A stretch of DNA of 64,000 nt from contig NC_134517.1 in NCBI RefSeq assembly GCF_027942865.1, positions 9,009,705 through 9,073,704 on the forward strand, given 5' to 3'. The stretch's first letter is position 1; every line of letters begins with the position of its first letter. The position numbers were made by a program, and so were the translations under genes. The notes beneath the pieces are model-generated. The model did no database searches. It saw only the letters and a program-made list of their open reading frames with translations, and was not told the DNA's origin. The DNA comes from Odontesthes bonariensis. Taxonomy: Eukaryota; Chordata; Actinopteri; Atheriniformes; Atherinopsidae. Positions 48,115-58,809 of the stretch are shown piece after piece.

Positions 48115-48540
48115 TATATATACAGCCCTTTACAGACAATCCTTACGATGTACCAAAGTGCTTTACAGCAGGTAATAAATAAAGAGAAGAATAAGTAAAA
48201 ACAAATAAAAACAGTAAAAGAACAGTGAAAGCAATAAGATATAACAAAATCGATTAAGATAAAATAAGATAAAAGTGTCATCATACTACTGGGTATTAAA
48301 AGCAATCCTAAATAAGTAGGTTTTTAGCTTATATTTGAAGAGGCCCAGGTCAGAAATCAGACGCAGCTCGACGGGGAGCTTATTCCAGAGCCTGGGGGCA
48401 GCGACGGAAAAGGCTCGGCCACCCCAGTGTTTGTATTCTGACCTGGGCACTTCCAGCAGAAACTGATTTGTTGACCTAAAAGCATTCTTTGCATTTTCTG
48501 TTGCATGCATAACAGGCAAAGAACAGAGAGGACCCATTTG
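48115..48540 (-). mobile_element. 3' fragment of a non-LTR (LINE) retrotransposon
   Basis: The minus-strand frame 48286-48537 encodes the typical C-terminal end of a LINE reverse transcriptase: RAFSVAAPRLWNKLPVELR, then a FKYKLKTYLF block. It continues into a tail with AAAGTGCTTTACAG-like and ATAAATAAAG sequence (complement at about 48115-48190). Only the 3' end is present, consistent with 5' truncation during retrotransposition. L2/CR1-type is my best guess for the clade. Confidence 0.75.
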
Positions 48541-48893
48541 CTCCCATCTGTTTGTCCTTTAAAGTGAAAAGGAAATGTACAGAAATCCTATAAAACTCTG
48601 GCAACAATCATAAGATGCAATAAATAAGACCCAGCAGCTCAGGCTGTCCTTCAGAGACGGAGTCCCTTGACTGGTTAAATTCATTATGGTGAGACCCCCT
48701 TGTCTTGCAAAGCGTCTATAAAGCCGCATTTAAAAAAATAAAAAATTTGTCGAATGGATATCGCTGAGCTGTCGGAGACATTAGTGCCACTGTAGCTATA
48801 TTCAGTGCTATAAATTCTCTTTGTGCTTCTTTATCATCACTCTTGACCCTCTCACCCTGTTCCTTTGCAACTGCTTCCTCACTCATTTTTTCT

Positions 48894-48978
48894 CTCCTCC
48901 TCCTCCTCCTCCTCCTCCTCCTCCTCCTCCTCCTCCTCCTCCTCCTCCTCCTCCTCCTCCTCTTCCTCCTCCTCCTCT
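48894..48978 (+). repeat. (CTC)n trinucleotide tract in tmeff2 intron
   Basis: About 28 nearly perfect CTC units (one CTT interruption near 48961). Purine and pyrimidine strands are fully segregated, so a poly-Arg, poly-Leu or poly-Ser 'protein' appears in every frame; these are not genes. Confidence 0.95.
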
Positions 48979-49675
48979 GCACAGAGGAGCAGTTTTGTCT
49001 TGGCCCAAACTCTCTTAAAATCTTTTATTAAATGTCATAAATTGCTAAGGTCAGCCGGAGGCAGACAAGCTGCAGGCTACTACATATGTGTGCGCTTCTT
49101 TTGTGGGGGCCGTGCATGTGTGTGTGGGTTTTACTGAGAATACAAAATGCCTGTTAAAACCCAACTGTCCCAACTGCCTTAGATGTCTCTGTGTGTCCGT
49201 GCTTGTGTGCACACGCAGTGTATGTACAGATGTGTGTGCGTGCCCTTGGGGAAAGTGACAATGCTTTCTCAGGCAAAGAGCGAGGTGACCTTTCTGCTGT
49301 TTCCTCCAGGCTCGGGAGCGTTTGAATCCCAAATACTCGCAACATGGACACTATTCCTCCCAGGCTCATTATTATTGTATGTTTGTGCATGATTCATGCA
49401 GCGAGCATTTAAATCTGTTAGCACACCACTGAAAAGTAAAGCCAATCCTTAGATGCCAAAAACTGTTCTTCAAATGGCCACTAGCTGGCTCCAAGAGCGA
49501 GGGGACTATAGATGCTTAAACTGGATTTACAGTTGACGCGTCTGTCACGGCGGTGGCGGTCCGTGACGTCAAAATGACGTTTCAGGCATGGCGCTTGCCT
49601 TGAAAAGACGGCGCAGCGCGTTGTCGTGCACCAGTCGACTTTTGTAACTTGGCTGCGCCGAGAACGACAAACCGG

Positions 49676-50095
49676 ATGGACCAATGTGAGACCAGGCTCA
49701 GTCAGGAGGTGCGTTTGTACAGGCACCTGAGCGACACTGCAGTGAAACAGCACAGGGACCACGTAAACTCCCAAAACTGGTGGACAGAGATGGGCAGAAC
49801 TTTGGGGAAAGAGGGAGAGTTCTGTAAGAATGTGTGGAAGAAGCTACGGGACAGATACGTGAAGGCAAAGAAGAGGGCAGAGACTCCAAGTGGTGATGCC
49901 GGGGGCTTCAGACCTTCACCTCTATTGACTGAATTGTCTTGGCTCACGAACTTCGTGAAACACAGAAACACACTAAGCATTCCATCTTCCAGATACTGCA
50001 GCAGTATCATTGATGACGGTGTTCCTGCTCTTGACAGCGGCATTGTTTTTCTTCTCAACTTTCGTGGTTGTGGAGTAGCGGTAATCTTCACGTAG
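49676..50095 (+). pseudogene. MADF-domain ORF, probably transposon-derived
   Basis: From ATG 49676 the frame runs 139 residues. Residues ~6-100 look like a MADF domain, a Myb/SANT-related DNA-binding fold. Visible elements are an N-terminal acidic/hydrophobic helix (ETRLSQEVRLYRHLSD), a WWTEMGRTLG block, then FCKNVWKKLRDRYVKAKKRA with the conserved W-x-x-L-R-D-x-Y core, and a WLTNFVKH end. MADF ORFs of this size accompany transposases in PIF/Harbinger-related fish elements and also occur in host Adf-1-like proteins. No transposase is present next to it, and the C-terminal ~35 residues look random. It lies inside the tmeff2 intron on the opposite strand. Calling it transposon-derived is inference. 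Confidence 0.55.
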
Positions 50096-50417
50096 CAGCG
50101 CCACCTCTGTGACGGAGAAAATTGCAACTACTGGCGCATCGACTTGCGCCACCGTATGTAGCCGGCACGAAATCGTGACGTAATTTGTCACGAAATCAAC
50201 ACCGCTAACGCTAGCAGACGCTGCAACCATGCTAGAGGCTTTACTTACACCTCATCCTGACTGAAAGTGAGCGAGCGAAACTGACGCGATACGACGACGA
50301 AATTTCGTGATTAATTAGATGCTCAGCCCTAAAATATACACATGATAGCCATATTACAAACCCAAAGATTCAAAATAGGAGTTACAAATGGCGTGTGTCT
50401 TTTCGGACATGACTCAC

Positions 50418-50576
50418 CTGGTAATGCAGAGCACCACCACACAGATGATGACCACCTGGAGTGCTCCAATGATAGAGGCGATGAGGACATAGTGCAGTTT
50501 GCCAGAGCCAGGCACCACATAGAGCACGTTATACTCTTTGATGTCGCACTTGGGGCCCCTGAAGCCTGAGTGACAG
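50418..50576 (-). CDS. tmeff2: tmeff2 exon: second half of EGF module and membrane helix
   Basis: Acceptor ATTGCAG before 50576 and donor GTGAGT after 50418, phase-compatible on both sides (AG|C and AG|G). It encodes the last two EGF cysteines (CHSGFRGPKC), a juxtamembrane EYNVLYVVPG segment, and the helix YVLIASIIGALQVVIICVV, then VLCIT. The YNVLYVVPG and IICVVVLCITRKCPR strings are characteristic of TMEFF2-type proteins. The segment directs the protein to the plasma membrane with the EGF and follistatin modules outside. At the position where ErbB-binding EGFs carry a conserved Arg before the last Cys, this protein has Lys. Confidence 0.93.
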
Positions 50577-51179
50577 CTGCAATCACACACACAGACACCA
50601 CACACGTCACAGGAGAAAGCGAGTCATTTTCTTTTGCACTGAGCGACAGGTTAATAATTTTCTGTATTTCTAATTGAAACGTCAGTCTATTTCTGATACA
50701 GACATTGTGTTTTTTTTCTTTGCTGTGACTGTTTTGATTAAATGACTGATGGGGCTTCCATTGGTAAGTAAAGGGAAATAAAATGTCAGAATGTTCACAC
50801 AGACACAGTCAGTGTCTGTTTGTTAAAAATCCAAAGTGATTCTTAATTGTACTTCTAGTCAACTTAATTTACTTTTATAATATACATAAATGTTTACATT
50901 TCAGGCCTGAAACACACTCATAAAAAAACAATTGGGACAGTAAAGCTTTAACCACTTTGTAATGTTGCCATTCCTTCTCACAACACTTAAAAGGGATTTT
51001 GTTAATGATGATACCAAGCAATTAAACAGAGTTGTTGTTGTCACATTTTCCATTTTAAAATTGTCCGTACATTCTCTGCTGGGAACAGGTCTGGACTGCA
51101 GGTCGGCCAATCCAGTACCTGCACCCTATTCTTCCTCATCAAAGCCTCGTAATGTGTGTAGAATGTAGTTCTGCTCTAA

Positions 51180-51800
51180 AATGCATGGACGTCCCTGGAA
51201 AAGATGACTTGAATGCAGTTTATGTTCCTCTAAATTCCCCATGAACTTTCCTTCATTAATGCTGCCATCACAGAATTGTAAATGAGCTTTGAGCCAGTCC
51301 GGCCTTTGGACTTGTTGTTGATAACAGCCCTGATGGTCTTTTTCGTCTTTCTTCCTAAGCAGACATCCATTTCTTCCAAAAAAAAAAGTTCATGAATACT
51401 GATTGGTCCAATCACAATACACGTCTCAACTGTATGATAGTCCATCTTAAATGCCTCTGAGCCCAGAGAGGTCGATGCTGTGTCTGGACGAGGTTAACAT
51501 GAGGCTTCTTTTATGCACAGTAAAGTTCCAAGTGCCATTCATGAGTGTAACTCCATTTTGTAGTGCCTGACAAAGGTTTCCCACACTAATCCCTTGTCCA
51601 TTTGGTTTTATCAGCTGATGATGAATTATGGTTCTCAATGCAGTGCCGTCTGAGGGACTGAAGATCATGTCCTAAGAAGATCACTAAGAAGTCCTGCTTA
51701 GTCTTGGACCCGCGCCCTGTATTGATTGAAATTCCGCCAGATTCCATGAATTCTTTAATGATACCTTGCACTGTAGGCGACGAAATATGCAAACTGGAGA
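51180..51800 (-). mobile_element. Tc1-like transposase pseudogene
   Basis: Minus-strand translations, broken by stops and frame changes, follow the order of a Tc1 transposase. A helix-turn-helix-like ISSPTVQGIIKEFMESGGI with a following GRGSKTK (the GRPR-like hook) is near 51710-51790. LQSLRRHCIENH follows, then KKPHVNLVQ-like and RRVLWSDQSVF near 51380-51500, the last containing the catalytic-region WSDE motif altered to WSDQ. It is inactive. Confidence 0.6.
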
Positions 51801-52479
51801 TATTTGCTCCTCAAAGTCTTTCATGGTTACTGCTTTTAAGCGAAATAGGAATTACCCTCAGGATTCAACGTGGAAGCAAAAAAAGCAGGACTCGAATGCA
51901 GGACTATTTGATGAGGAGGCGAAGACAGGCGGTGAAGATATATGATGGATTTATTAGAACTGAACCGAAGGCGCTGCTGAGACAGGATAGCAAACTATAA
52001 ATGGGAAGTAACAACAACAAATAAAAGACTGACTGATATGACCCATTAGAAATAACATAATAATTCAGATTTTTTTTAAACCTCACTAGGCCTACATTGT
52101 CCCAATCTGAACATTTTTTGTTGCAGGCCTAAAATGCAAAAAATAGATTTTTTTTTTTACATTTTTTCATTACCTTATTTTTTTTTTTACATACTGTCAA
52201 GCTGCTGCCACCTAACCTCATAGCTGCTGTAACTACTGCTGCAGTTGCTGTAGTTATAGTGTACCGCAGGGCCCATAACAATGCAGTGTGTCTGTAGTAG
52301 CCCACCAGTCGTTTATCTATAAATACCTCATTTAAGTCTCCACCCACACGGAGAGCCCTCAGTCCTCCCATTATAAAAACATGTCGTCATTCTGCTAACA
52401 TTTCGCCTAACATTAGCCTACTTCTTACCGGGCTGGCTATTCTGACCTCCTCAATCTGTCCCTGGGTCACGTCTGCCTC

Positions 52480-53016
52480 CTCCTCCACCTCTGAATCCAC
52501 CTCGATAGCTTCTTCCTCTGTGTTTGGCCTACACTGTTCTACGGAGACACTCGTGCACTGGGGGCTGCTGAGGATGTTGACGGCCCTGGCCCTGCACTTG
52601 ATGGCCCTGCACCCGGTGCTGTGGTCGTGGTGGAAGCACTTACAAACATGTCAGTAAGCTTCACACATTTTGCTGCTTGTAGGCTTTTTAGCCTTTTATC
52701 TCACAGCTTCTGTGCACCACCCTTTCGTTTCTGTTTGTTTATCCATTTCGGCTTTTGACTGTTCTCTCCTAGTCCGTTCAGCTCAAATGGTAGGATTGAT
52801 GACCTGTGTCAACGGTGAGGGGAGGGGCGGGCCAAGAGGTGCTGAGAGATTTCATTGGACTAGCCCCGTCAACATGAAATCGTGGGCTCACTTTTTTTTT
52901 TTTTTTTTTACATTAATAAAAAAAAAACCAAACAAAAAAAACGACATCACCGGCCCTCGAGGGGCGTCGGCCCACCGGGAAAATGCCCGGTATGCCAGAC
53001 TGTCAGTCCAGCCCTG
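52480..53016 (-). mobile_element. hAT element 5' end with transposase N-terminal remnant
   Basis: On the minus strand, CAGGGCTGGACTG starting at 53016 matches the terminal repeat of the common fish hAT family with ZMYM/TTF-type transposase. It is followed by CCGGGCATTTTCCCGG. Further in, about 52585-52661, the minus strand encodes KLTDMFVSASTTTTAPGAG, the low-complexity leader typical of those transposases, and then an acidic stretch. Frames are interrupted and the opposite end of the element was not found, so it is a truncated copy. T-rich runs at 52889-52910 and 52147-52190 break it further. Confidence 0.55.
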
Positions 53017-53262
53017 GTCTCGATACAGCGGGGGGCAAAACTGCACTATAGCCCAGAAAAGGCATGCCAGATTTGCACAATATTGCCATGAACAAGGGTC
53101 TCCTACTACCTGAACCAGCCCAGGCAGACCAGAAGGTGTGGTGCCAGAAGACCCCCCCTCATTAACCGCCCCATCAAAGAGCCATAATGATGAGGCAACA
53201 ACTCATTGCACGGCTTTATTTGCAGTCATCGAGCGCCTGCCCATGGCGAGATGTTTTTTTTT

Positions 53263-54154
53263 TTAAGCCATTTTCATATCAAACCATTTCTTTTTTATTT
53301 TGGTAACATCACGAACTACAGGTGACACGGAATTAAAGGATAAGACCGTTTTTTTGACATTGGGCCCTTGATTTCACATTATAACATGATGTTCTACTCA
53401 CCCCTGCTTGTTGTTGGTCATTTGGAGCTGTTCCGAAGATATTCGAGAGGCGTCTGGCTGCTCTCTTGAGATATTCGGCCATGAAACGGTTTCCTATGGG
53501 CAAGTTTATACAGGCACAAACTATGCTGTTTATAATTTATTAATTACTCTACACTAGCACTGATAACGTGGAGGTGCGTCGCTTACTTAAAAAAATCCGG
53601 GTTACTAATTTTGAATTTTAGCCGAATGAATAAATAGGCAGCAGGTCTGTGGGCTGTCTGTGGCAGTAGCACGATGAGGACGTCAGTAACACCCACTTTA
53701 CGACAAAAAAAAATCAAAATTACAATAACCCGGATTTTTTTAAGTAAGCGACGCACCTCCACGTTATCAGTGCTAGTGTAGAGTAATTAATAAATTATAA
53801 ACAGCATAGTTTGTGCCTGTATAAGCTTGCCCATAGGGAACCGTTTCATGGCCGAATATCTCAAGAGAGCAGCCAGACACCTCTCGAATATCTTCGGAAC
53901 AGCTCCAAATGACCAACAACAAGCAGGGGTGAGTAGAACATCATGTTATAATGTGAAATCAAGGGCCCAATGTAAAAAAAACGGTCTTATCCTTTAACAG
54001 CACTCGTAATTGCTTCCCATTTCTTCGCTTTAGCAGGTCCCGTAATTCCACTGCTGACACTGCTAAAAATGACAGATTTTCCTTTTTGGATCTCTGAAAG
54101 CAGAACTTCAGTCTCAGAGCCCGTAAAGTTGTTCTTTTTGCGCCTTGATGCCAT
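53263..54154 (-). pseudogene. Myb/SANT-like DNA-binding ORF split by a TTAA MITE
   Basis: From ATG (54152-54154, minus) 53 codons read MASRRKKNNFTGSETEVLLS, then EIQKGKSVIF, and finally KAKKWEAITSAV, up to the TTAA at 53994-53997. On the far side of the 657-bp MITE the same frame continues from the other TTAA as SVSPVVRDVTKIKKKWFDMK, then stops at 53263-53265, next to a run of A residues. The pattern (basic start, F-x-x-x-E-x-x-x-L, three spaced Trp/aromatic positions, final K-x-K-W-x-D-x-K) is that of the Myb_DNA-bind_5 type found in Harbinger-associated and t-SNARE-domain-like proteins. The split is exact at the target site. Whether the ORF was a host retrocopy or a transposon protein is unknown. 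Confidence 0.65.
53337..53993. mobile_element. Palindromic TTAA-flanked MITE, copy 2 (657 bp)
   Basis: Same family as 36528-37183, with TTAA at 53333-53336 and 53994-53997. The arms are nearly perfect inverted copies. It sits inside a minus-strand Myb-like reading frame. Confidence 0.88.
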
Positions 54155-55703
54155 TCTCATGACTCAACACTCAAAAAGTGAGAGAAATTTAGAATAAAAA
54201 TACGAAAATGTTCTTGCATGAGGCCCAATAAGTCCTCTTTAATTTCTGGAGGTCCACCATGAAATAATTCAAATATGTCCAGGGGCAGCCTGTTTACGAC
54301 ACTCCCCCTGACATGATAGGATTTGGCCAGGACATAGTCTTAGAAAACACACACACACACAAGTGTACACACAAAGAACACAAACACACAGACTAATAGA
54401 GATGATCTTTATTTTCAGATGAGCTAAAATCGTCTCGCCTTTTGTCTTTTTTCCTCTCCAGCTCTCCTTTTTACCTGCTTTCCCTCTCTCTGGGGAGGTA
54501 GTTACCTACCAACACCTGCACATCCCTGTATGGAGCACACACACGCTCCTTTACTTTCACTTTCCCCTCGACCTGACAGTGTGAGATGAACGTTGCAACC
54601 TTGTTCTGTTTGGGGGATGTGCTTAGTTTCCACACTGATATGTACAAACACACACACACACACAGAAAGTCATACACCACACAGATCCCTCTGCTTTCTG
54701 TCTCATTAGGATACAGACACTAATCCCCATCACCAGCAGGGGGCAGCAGATACCCTCCACACTTCCTGTCTGATCAGCTCTGCTCTGTATGCAACAAGAA
54801 TGTCTGGCTGGGTGAGCTAGGATGATCGAGGTTAGAGAGAACTGAAAGAGCTTGGGAGAGTGAGGGACATCAAGACCCCCTGGCTGCAACACTATCAGGC
54901 TGTAAAAGATGGCAGACCTGAGGTGCGCTCACTTTGTGTGTGTGTCCCTATTGTGCCTTTGCAAACATGCATTGATATGAAGGCTGTAGTCAAGTGTATT
55001 CTGTGTGCTTATGTGTATGCTGTGCATTTGCACCGTTTTTTATGCTTGTTTACCTCGGCTGGTAGCTGCAGCGGTGTGTGTAAACAATTTTGTTGTTACC
55101 CACATTTTAGGGTGATTCTGCTCTTATCAGGCCCAAATGTGATAAAGCCCTTTAAGGGGACATGTGATGGAAAAATAATGTTTTCTGTGCTTGAGAACAT
55201 ATAATTGGGAGACTGAGTTCACTATCAAAATCAAAAACACAACCCTGGCATTTTGTTTTGAGCCTGTTAGATCAATGGGGCGACGAGCTGTGCACTGTCC
55301 AACTACAGATGAAGGAAATATAAATACTTGAGAATAAAATTGAGAGTCAGGTGTTTATCTATTAGTTTGCTGTGTGGTTCAAGTTCAAGGCTATTTACTG
55401 TATGTTCTTTCAAACTGTAATAATGTGCTCCAATGGTTATTAAGTGCTACAGATCTCAAAGGAGGCAGAACCTGAGAAAGAGAGGGGCAGAGTGGAGTCG
55501 AGTGGGTCCCTCCACACCAGACCAAATGATCAGCGAAAATGGAGGTGTAAATTAATGGAATGGGAAAGAAAAAGCTGTAGTGTGTCTCTTTGTTTTTTGG
55601 ACCAAAGCATGTAAGATTAGCTTCCAGTAAAGCCAATATGGCTAATGTGTTAGCAGGTACAAATTTGCAGTGCCACAACACTCATAGCACAATGCTGTTC
55701 TTT

Positions 55704-55875
55704 GTGCGGCTCAGTGGTTATAGTTGGTCATCCAATAACTGGAAGGTTGGCAGTTCAATTCCCACTCTCAACACTTGAAACTGACAGTTGGAGGGGTGTC
55801 AGTCCACCCATCAATTTTAGGTGTGAAGCTTTTTCGTTGTATTATTAACATTATTTATTATTATTATTATCTATT
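55704..55875 (+). mobile_element. tRNA-derived SINE
   Basis: A pol III A-box-like GCGGCTCAGTGGTTATAGT (55706-55724) and B-box-like GGCAGTTCAATTCCC (55749-55763) are correctly spaced, followed by unrelated body sequence and a (TTA)n tail near 55855-55872. The anticodon arm cannot fold, so it is a SINE head, not a tRNA gene. Confidence 0.6.
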
Positions 55876-56160
55876 TTTGTGTCATAATACAACACTGATG
55901 AAAACAGCAAGTGAGAGTTTGAGCTACTCTCTGTTAGGAGGGTCCTGGGGTCCATTTTACAAAGCAGGTTCAACCAACTCTGAGTCTATTCCTGAACTCT
56001 GAGTTGATCTACTCTGAGATAGAAAACTCTGAGTTTCTGGTTCCAGAAACGCTGATTTCAGTGAGTTTAATCAACTCTGAGTAGGTTCACCTTGAGTTTA
56101 GCGCGTGCACCACAACTTTAAAAAGCCAGCATCAATGGAGCCCCGATTCGATGAGTCACC

Positions 56161-56441
56161 ATGGCAACGGGGAAGAGTAGGGCTACGTTTTTCACCAACC
56201 TCAAATTGGAAATCTTAATGCGCTCATACGGCGAGTTTCAACACATTTTTAGAAATAAGTGCAACACCGCTGCAGTTGCAAAAGTGTAAGTTTAAATGTA
56301 GTCCTTTGCAATCACAATAATATTACAGGGGGAAACTGCTTGAATAATAGACTATTTGTTTATTTAATTTAGGTGCAATCCCGAGGGGAAAGGGCATTTG
56401 GCAGCAGTTTAAGATGAAATATAAAAACATTGTTCAAACAG
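56161..56441 (+). pseudogene. Harbinger Myb-like protein stub
   Basis: The ATG at 56161 opens MATGKSRATFFTNLKLEILM, then SYGEFQHIFRNKCNTAAVAK, ending at AAA 56283 followed by GTGTAAGT. After an intron-like or decayed gap, 56396-56441 reads IWQQFKMKYKNIVQT, ending at a GTGAG donor. These two blocks are the standard trihelix/Myb-like pattern of the second Harbinger protein, which in the family helps transposase nuclear import and end recognition. The join between them is frameshifted, and everything after residue ~60 is missing. Confidence 0.65.
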
Positions 56442-56621
56442 GTGAGACCTCGGCATGGAGGTACCTCATTTTGATCATGTTTTACACTGTAAAGTAAATA
56501 TTAAGTGGCTATTTCACTGTGCAGTTGTTTTATCATAATGCTGTTTACACACACATAAATGTCTTCTCATCTATATCATGTTCTGTTAAATAATTAAACC
56601 TATTTAAACTAACACAGACTT

Positions 56622-56741
56622 CTACTCAGCCAACAGATAGAAGTCAGATGCCCGTAAAACGATCTCCCGACGAATATTTAATTCTCTGCGCAGTAATGCT
56701 GCACCTTCATCCACGGGATCGTTGTCAAAAGGACATGCCAT
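56622..56741 (-). pseudogene. Harbinger transposase N-terminal stub
   Basis: The ATG at 56739-56741 (minus) opens MACPFDNDPVDEGAALLRRE, continues LNIRREIVLRASDFY and stops at 56622-56624 after 39 residues. The start is that of fish Harbinger transposases (MACPF.. DPVDEGA). The DDE catalytic core is entirely absent, so it cannot act. Confidence 0.65.
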
Positions 56742-56967
56742 GTTCGTGAAAAAAGTCACCTCCTACTGTGCCTAATGGACATCTAGAAGTAGAAGAACAA
56801 GGTTACCCAAAACTCGCTCTGCTGACTGAATGAATGAGGAAATCAAATGGCGTGTGGCTGAAAGAGGGCGGAGACAGAGAGAAACTCGAGGTTCATTGAG
56901 TAAAACCTGGTCCCGACCAGGTTAGGTTCATAGAGTCTGTTACTACGGTAACTGAGTGAGAGCTTAA

Positions 56968-57388
56968 AGCAATACTATGTAACATTTCTACCTTAAAATA
57001 ACAGCTTGAAAAAAATTGTGCGGCTAGAATGAGTTTTAATATTACGATTGGCCTGTCTCCTATGCCCTTCGGGGGTCTGAGTTGTAAAAACTGCGCTATG
57101 TAACTTTGCTGGACCGGCCCGGGAGCTGAGCGGAAGTACTTTGACTTGCTTTCTGGGACACCTACCGCAAAAACAAATGGACCCCTCTCACGCTCCCAGG
57201 TACATTTGATTACTCTTACCTTCTCGGTCGACATAGCTTGCACCTTTTGACTCCTCGCCGGTTCTTCAACAAACGTGAAACGTGAAAGCGAAAGGGTGTT
57301 GTATTTACGACAGTGTAACCGTACATTACCTCCAAGCCTGTAGGGGGAGCTCCATAGTGGGCTTTTTGAGAAGTTACATTGTATCGCT
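56968..57388. mobile_element. Second TTAA MITE family, full copy nested in Harbinger (421 bp)
   Basis: Terminal repeats AGCAATACTATGTAAC and, inverted at the right end, AGCGATACAATGTAAC. TTAA is at 56964-56967 and 57389-57392. It interrupts the right arm of the Harbinger element. Confidence 0.8.
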
Positions 57389-58809
57389 TTAAGTTACCTC
57401 TCTTTGTGAAACAGGCTAGAGTTACCCCTCTTTCTCTGGTTTGAGTTACCTCCCTTTGTGAAACGGAAAACTTAAGAGTTTCCCTCATTTCAGGGTTAAT
57501 AAACTCAGAGTTTTCACTAAACTTGCTTTGTGAAAAGGACCTTTTGGAGGCCCTGTGTAGCCATAGAAATAAAAACAACAAGCTCAACAGTGCTAAGAAG
57601 TTATGCAGAGCTCACTGAAACTAGAGAGAGCTGTTTTCCCACAGAAAGCTGGGTTCACACACAAGACTTTAAGCCAGATTTTCACCTTTTAGATAAATTT
57701 GGAGGTCACATATAAGCTGCTGAGGCAAATAGGCGATAACTGGCAGTCACCAATCAAAGTATGTGAACACTTCAAAGACAGGGGAATGGTTGTTGAGAGG
57801 GCTGTGAAAGAGGAGATAATGCTGCTTCCCATTCGTCCAAAGCCAGAACTCTGAGCTGGGAATGACATAACCCAAATTGACACTGCTCCAGTTGGAAGCT
57901 TGAAAACCAATAGTTTGCTCATTGTTGTGCTTATATCACCATGCTAGCTGTTATTAGTAATATAAGCTACAATACCCTCTGTTTTGCACATTCAAACATT
58001 GTAGTGATGTGCTCTCTGATTGAGGTTAGATAGCACTTTGTGTGGGGGAAAAGTCTGGTGACTTGTGGAGTATAGGATTTCAAAACTCTAGATCACAAGA
58101 TAAAAAATGACTAATAGTGTGCAACTCTGAAAATCATACAGTGTGTGCTTGGTTTACTATTACTGATACTCTATTTTCTGTTGTTGAATATCAATTAGAG
58201 AAGATAGGAAGGTTGCTCAAATAAGGCAGCATAAAGTGACTTGTTGGTAATTTATGTTGAAAACAGGCATTTCAGAACAGAACCGTGTCTGTATTTTTCT
58301 GATTTTATCAACAAAGCAACTTGAAGACTTGAGGCAAATGTGCAGCAATAAGAGATAAAACAGTTTAAATGAATCACTGTCCAACCAGTAAATAAATTTA
58401 AATCAGCATAAAAAATTAATATCTAATGCATTTGAAGTGGGAAAGCTGTTAAATCTGTCGGCTTTTATCTATAATTGCATGTGAGTGATTCTTACAGTAT
58501 CTGTGATCACCAGCTGCTTTAAGTTCCTGCTTTGGTTCATTCAAGCCCTGCAGCTATCCGAGGACAACAGAACAGATATGTTGATAAAGCTGCAGCTTCT
58601 GATTTGAGAAGAGCATCACCAGAGCACAGAGCCATTTTGCACGACTGTTATACAGTGTTTGACTATGCCACATCATATGCATGTGACTGCAACAAAGTCA
58701 TCCCACCCACCACTACTTGCATTAGACTACTCATTGATCTACAGCATCTGTTAACCATTGTATATTTTTGTCCATACTCTCCTGCATGGGAGAGCACACT
58801 CCTGGTTTG

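Larger units (their letters stand above)
47799..50417 (-). other. tmeff2: tmeff2 intron before the tail exon (2,619 bp)
   Basis: GTGAGT donor at 50412-50417 and CAG acceptor at 47799-47801, minus strand. The intron carries an L2-like LINE end, a long CTC tract and a MADF-domain ORF, annotated separately. Confidence 0.88.
55949..57541. mobile_element. Internally deleted PIF/Harbinger element with nested MITE
   Basis: The left end GGTCCATTTTACAAAGCAGG and the inverse of the right end (GGTCCTTTTCACAAAGCAAG) are matching terminal repeats, each followed by ACTCTGAGT-type subterminal repeats. Inside are stubs of both proteins such elements encode: a Myb-like protein on plus and a transposase N terminus on minus. 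The converging 3' parts are gone. A clear TWA target duplication could not be fixed at the ends. Confidence 0.75.

Noticed and set aside
48716..48982. Arg-rich protein on minus and Leu/Pro/Ser-rich proteins on plus
   Set aside because: All are translations of the CTC trinucleotide tract in the tmeff2 intron.
49509..50323. An 8-bp TAGATGCT duplication around the MADF ORF as a hAT target site
   Set aside because: The sequences just inside the two copies are not inverted repeats of each other, so the match is probably chance.
52670..53113. Plus-strand 147-codon frame
   Set aside because: It is the opposite strand of a hAT element end and includes homopolymer runs.
55706..55763. A second tRNA gene
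   Set aside because: A and B boxes are present but the acceptor and anticodon stems do not pair; it fits a SINE head.
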